A DNA stretch of 53,109 bases. Origin: JBNKHG01 sp050290225 (GTDB taxonomy: Bacteria; Pseudomonadota; Gammaproteobacteria; Pseudomonadales; Cellvibrionaceae). Where the stretch lies: positions 1 through 53,109 of the forward strand of contig JBNKHG010000006.1 of the NCBI GenBank assembly GCA_050290225.1, written 5' to 3'. Every line of letters starts with the position of its first letter. Positions within the stretch are counted from its first letter, which is position 1. The notes beneath the pieces are model-generated. The model saw only the letters and a list, made by a program, of their open reading frames with translations, did no database searches and was not told the origin of the DNA. Position numbers and translations under genes: made by a program. This document shows, in pieces, positions 52,845 to 53,109 of the stretch.

Positions 52845-53109
52845 ATGTATCCGGCAAGGACTGCCGACGGATTGGGCGATCCGAAGTATCAACGCCATCA
52901 GCCGGAAAAAACCCTACTTTACCAGATTGTCGCGCAGCACTACCCGGTATTTAAAGAGACCCTTGAAGCCCAAGGACGCTCGCTGCCCAACTATGTTCAG
53001 CGTGAATTCGACGAATTTCTTACCTGCGGCCGACTGGAGCACGGCTTTCTGCGGGTTCGCTGCGAGGATTGCCACCATGAACGCTTGGTGGCATTTAGCT
53101 GCAAGCGCA
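52845..53109 (+). CDS. IS91-family transposase, N-terminal part (continues past the window)
   Basis: The frame reads to the window end (88 codons). It includes YQRHQPEKTLLYQIVAQHYP, FDEFLTCGRLEHGFLRVRCE and the zinc-finger cysteines CEDCHHERLVAFSCK, as in the N-terminus of IS91-type rolling-circle transposases. The HUH catalytic motif lies downstream, outside the window. The start was chosen from AAAGGA about 9 bases upstream. Confidence 0.88.
   Translation, partial: MYPARTADGLGDPKYQRHQPEKTLLYQIVAQHYPVFKETLEAQGRSLPNYVQREFDEFLTCGRLEHGFLRVRCEDCHHERLVAFSCKR

Larger units (their letters stand above)
43900..53109. mobile_element. Decayed integrative conjugative element, PFGI-1/SPI-7-like (left part)
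   Basis: From the tRNA-Leu fragment rightward the genes are: broken integrase, AlpA, CI-like repressor, Cro-like protein, ParB C-terminus, DUF2857, PFL_4669-type, StbB-like, ParM C-terminus, DUF3577::RadC, DUF6573-like, hipBA and an IS91-like start. This follows the order of the replication and maintenance block of PFGI-1-type elements with several pieces missing. Type IV secretion and mating genes are not visible and may lie outside or be lost. The right border is not in the window, and hipBA or IS91 could be later arrivals. Confidence 0.65.

Noticed and set aside
12534..53109. CRISPR array
   Set aside because: The short tandem repeats at 42.5-42.8 kb have no spacers and no cas genes are present anywhere in the window.

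Overview
The window reads as a chromosomal segment of a Gram-negative gammaproteobacterium of moderate G+C content. The evidence is an outer-membrane beta-barrel and LolA-like protein inside a polyketide locus, glycolate oxidase genes glcDEF, a decayed conjugative element of the PFGI-1/SPI-7 type, and hipBA. A marine or symbiotic Cellvibrionales/Pseudomonadales-like host is a guess; no rRNA or housekeeping marker is present to settle it.

Region 1 (1-24868) is the right-hand part of a modular type I polyketide locus, all on the plus strand; its left end lies outside the window. Three assembly-line proteins follow each other: a partial AT-KR-ACP, then KS-AT-DH-KR-ACP, then KS-AT-ACP whose AT has lost its catalytic serine. 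Behind them is the gene set that builds tetronate rings in abyssomicin, RK-682 and agglomerin pathways: a KASIII-like condensing enzyme, an FkbH-like glyceryl-ACP synthase, a free ACP, a 2-oxoacid-dehydrogenase-type acyltransferase and an alpha/beta hydrolase. A flavoprotein, a type II thioesterase, an SRPBCC protein, a small membrane protein, an RND/MMPL transporter, a beta-barrel protein, a LolA-like periplasmic protein and a phosphopantetheinyl transferase complete it. The inferred product is an exported tetronate polyketide.

Region 2 (about 25-34.3 kb) is an accessory island. It holds a truncated AraC regulator and two copies of a module made of a small beta-rich protein gene and a LysR gene. 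The two copies are inverted relative to each other and share a 13-bp motif, CAGGGAYGTGGCA, in the spacer. Between them lies a leftward operon of LysR, a catalytically dead GDPD-like/lectin-like protein, and an uncharacterised Fe-S protein resembling the uracil-DNA glycosylase superfamily. A divergent pair on the other side encodes a protein of unknown function and a DNA/RNA non-specific endonuclease. This is the best candidate for an undescribed system.

Region 3 (34.3-43.3 kb) is ordinary metabolism: a GlcC-like GntR regulator divergent from glcDEF, transaldolase, a small conserved-looking protein, a cytosolic trypsin-like protein and a secreted protein of eight Cys-pair repeats. A repeat-containing intergenic stretch and a small acidic protein follow.

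Region 4 (43.9 kb to the end) is a decayed integrative element whose left end is a 3' fragment of tRNA-Leu(CAA). It carries a broken integrase, AlpA, a CI-like repressor, remnants of ICE replication and partition genes (ParB C-terminus, DUF2857, PFL_4669, a StbB-like protein, ParM C-terminus, and a DUF3577::RadC chimera), a DUF6573-like gene and hipBA. An IS91-type transposase starts at the right edge behind a near-consensus SOS box.
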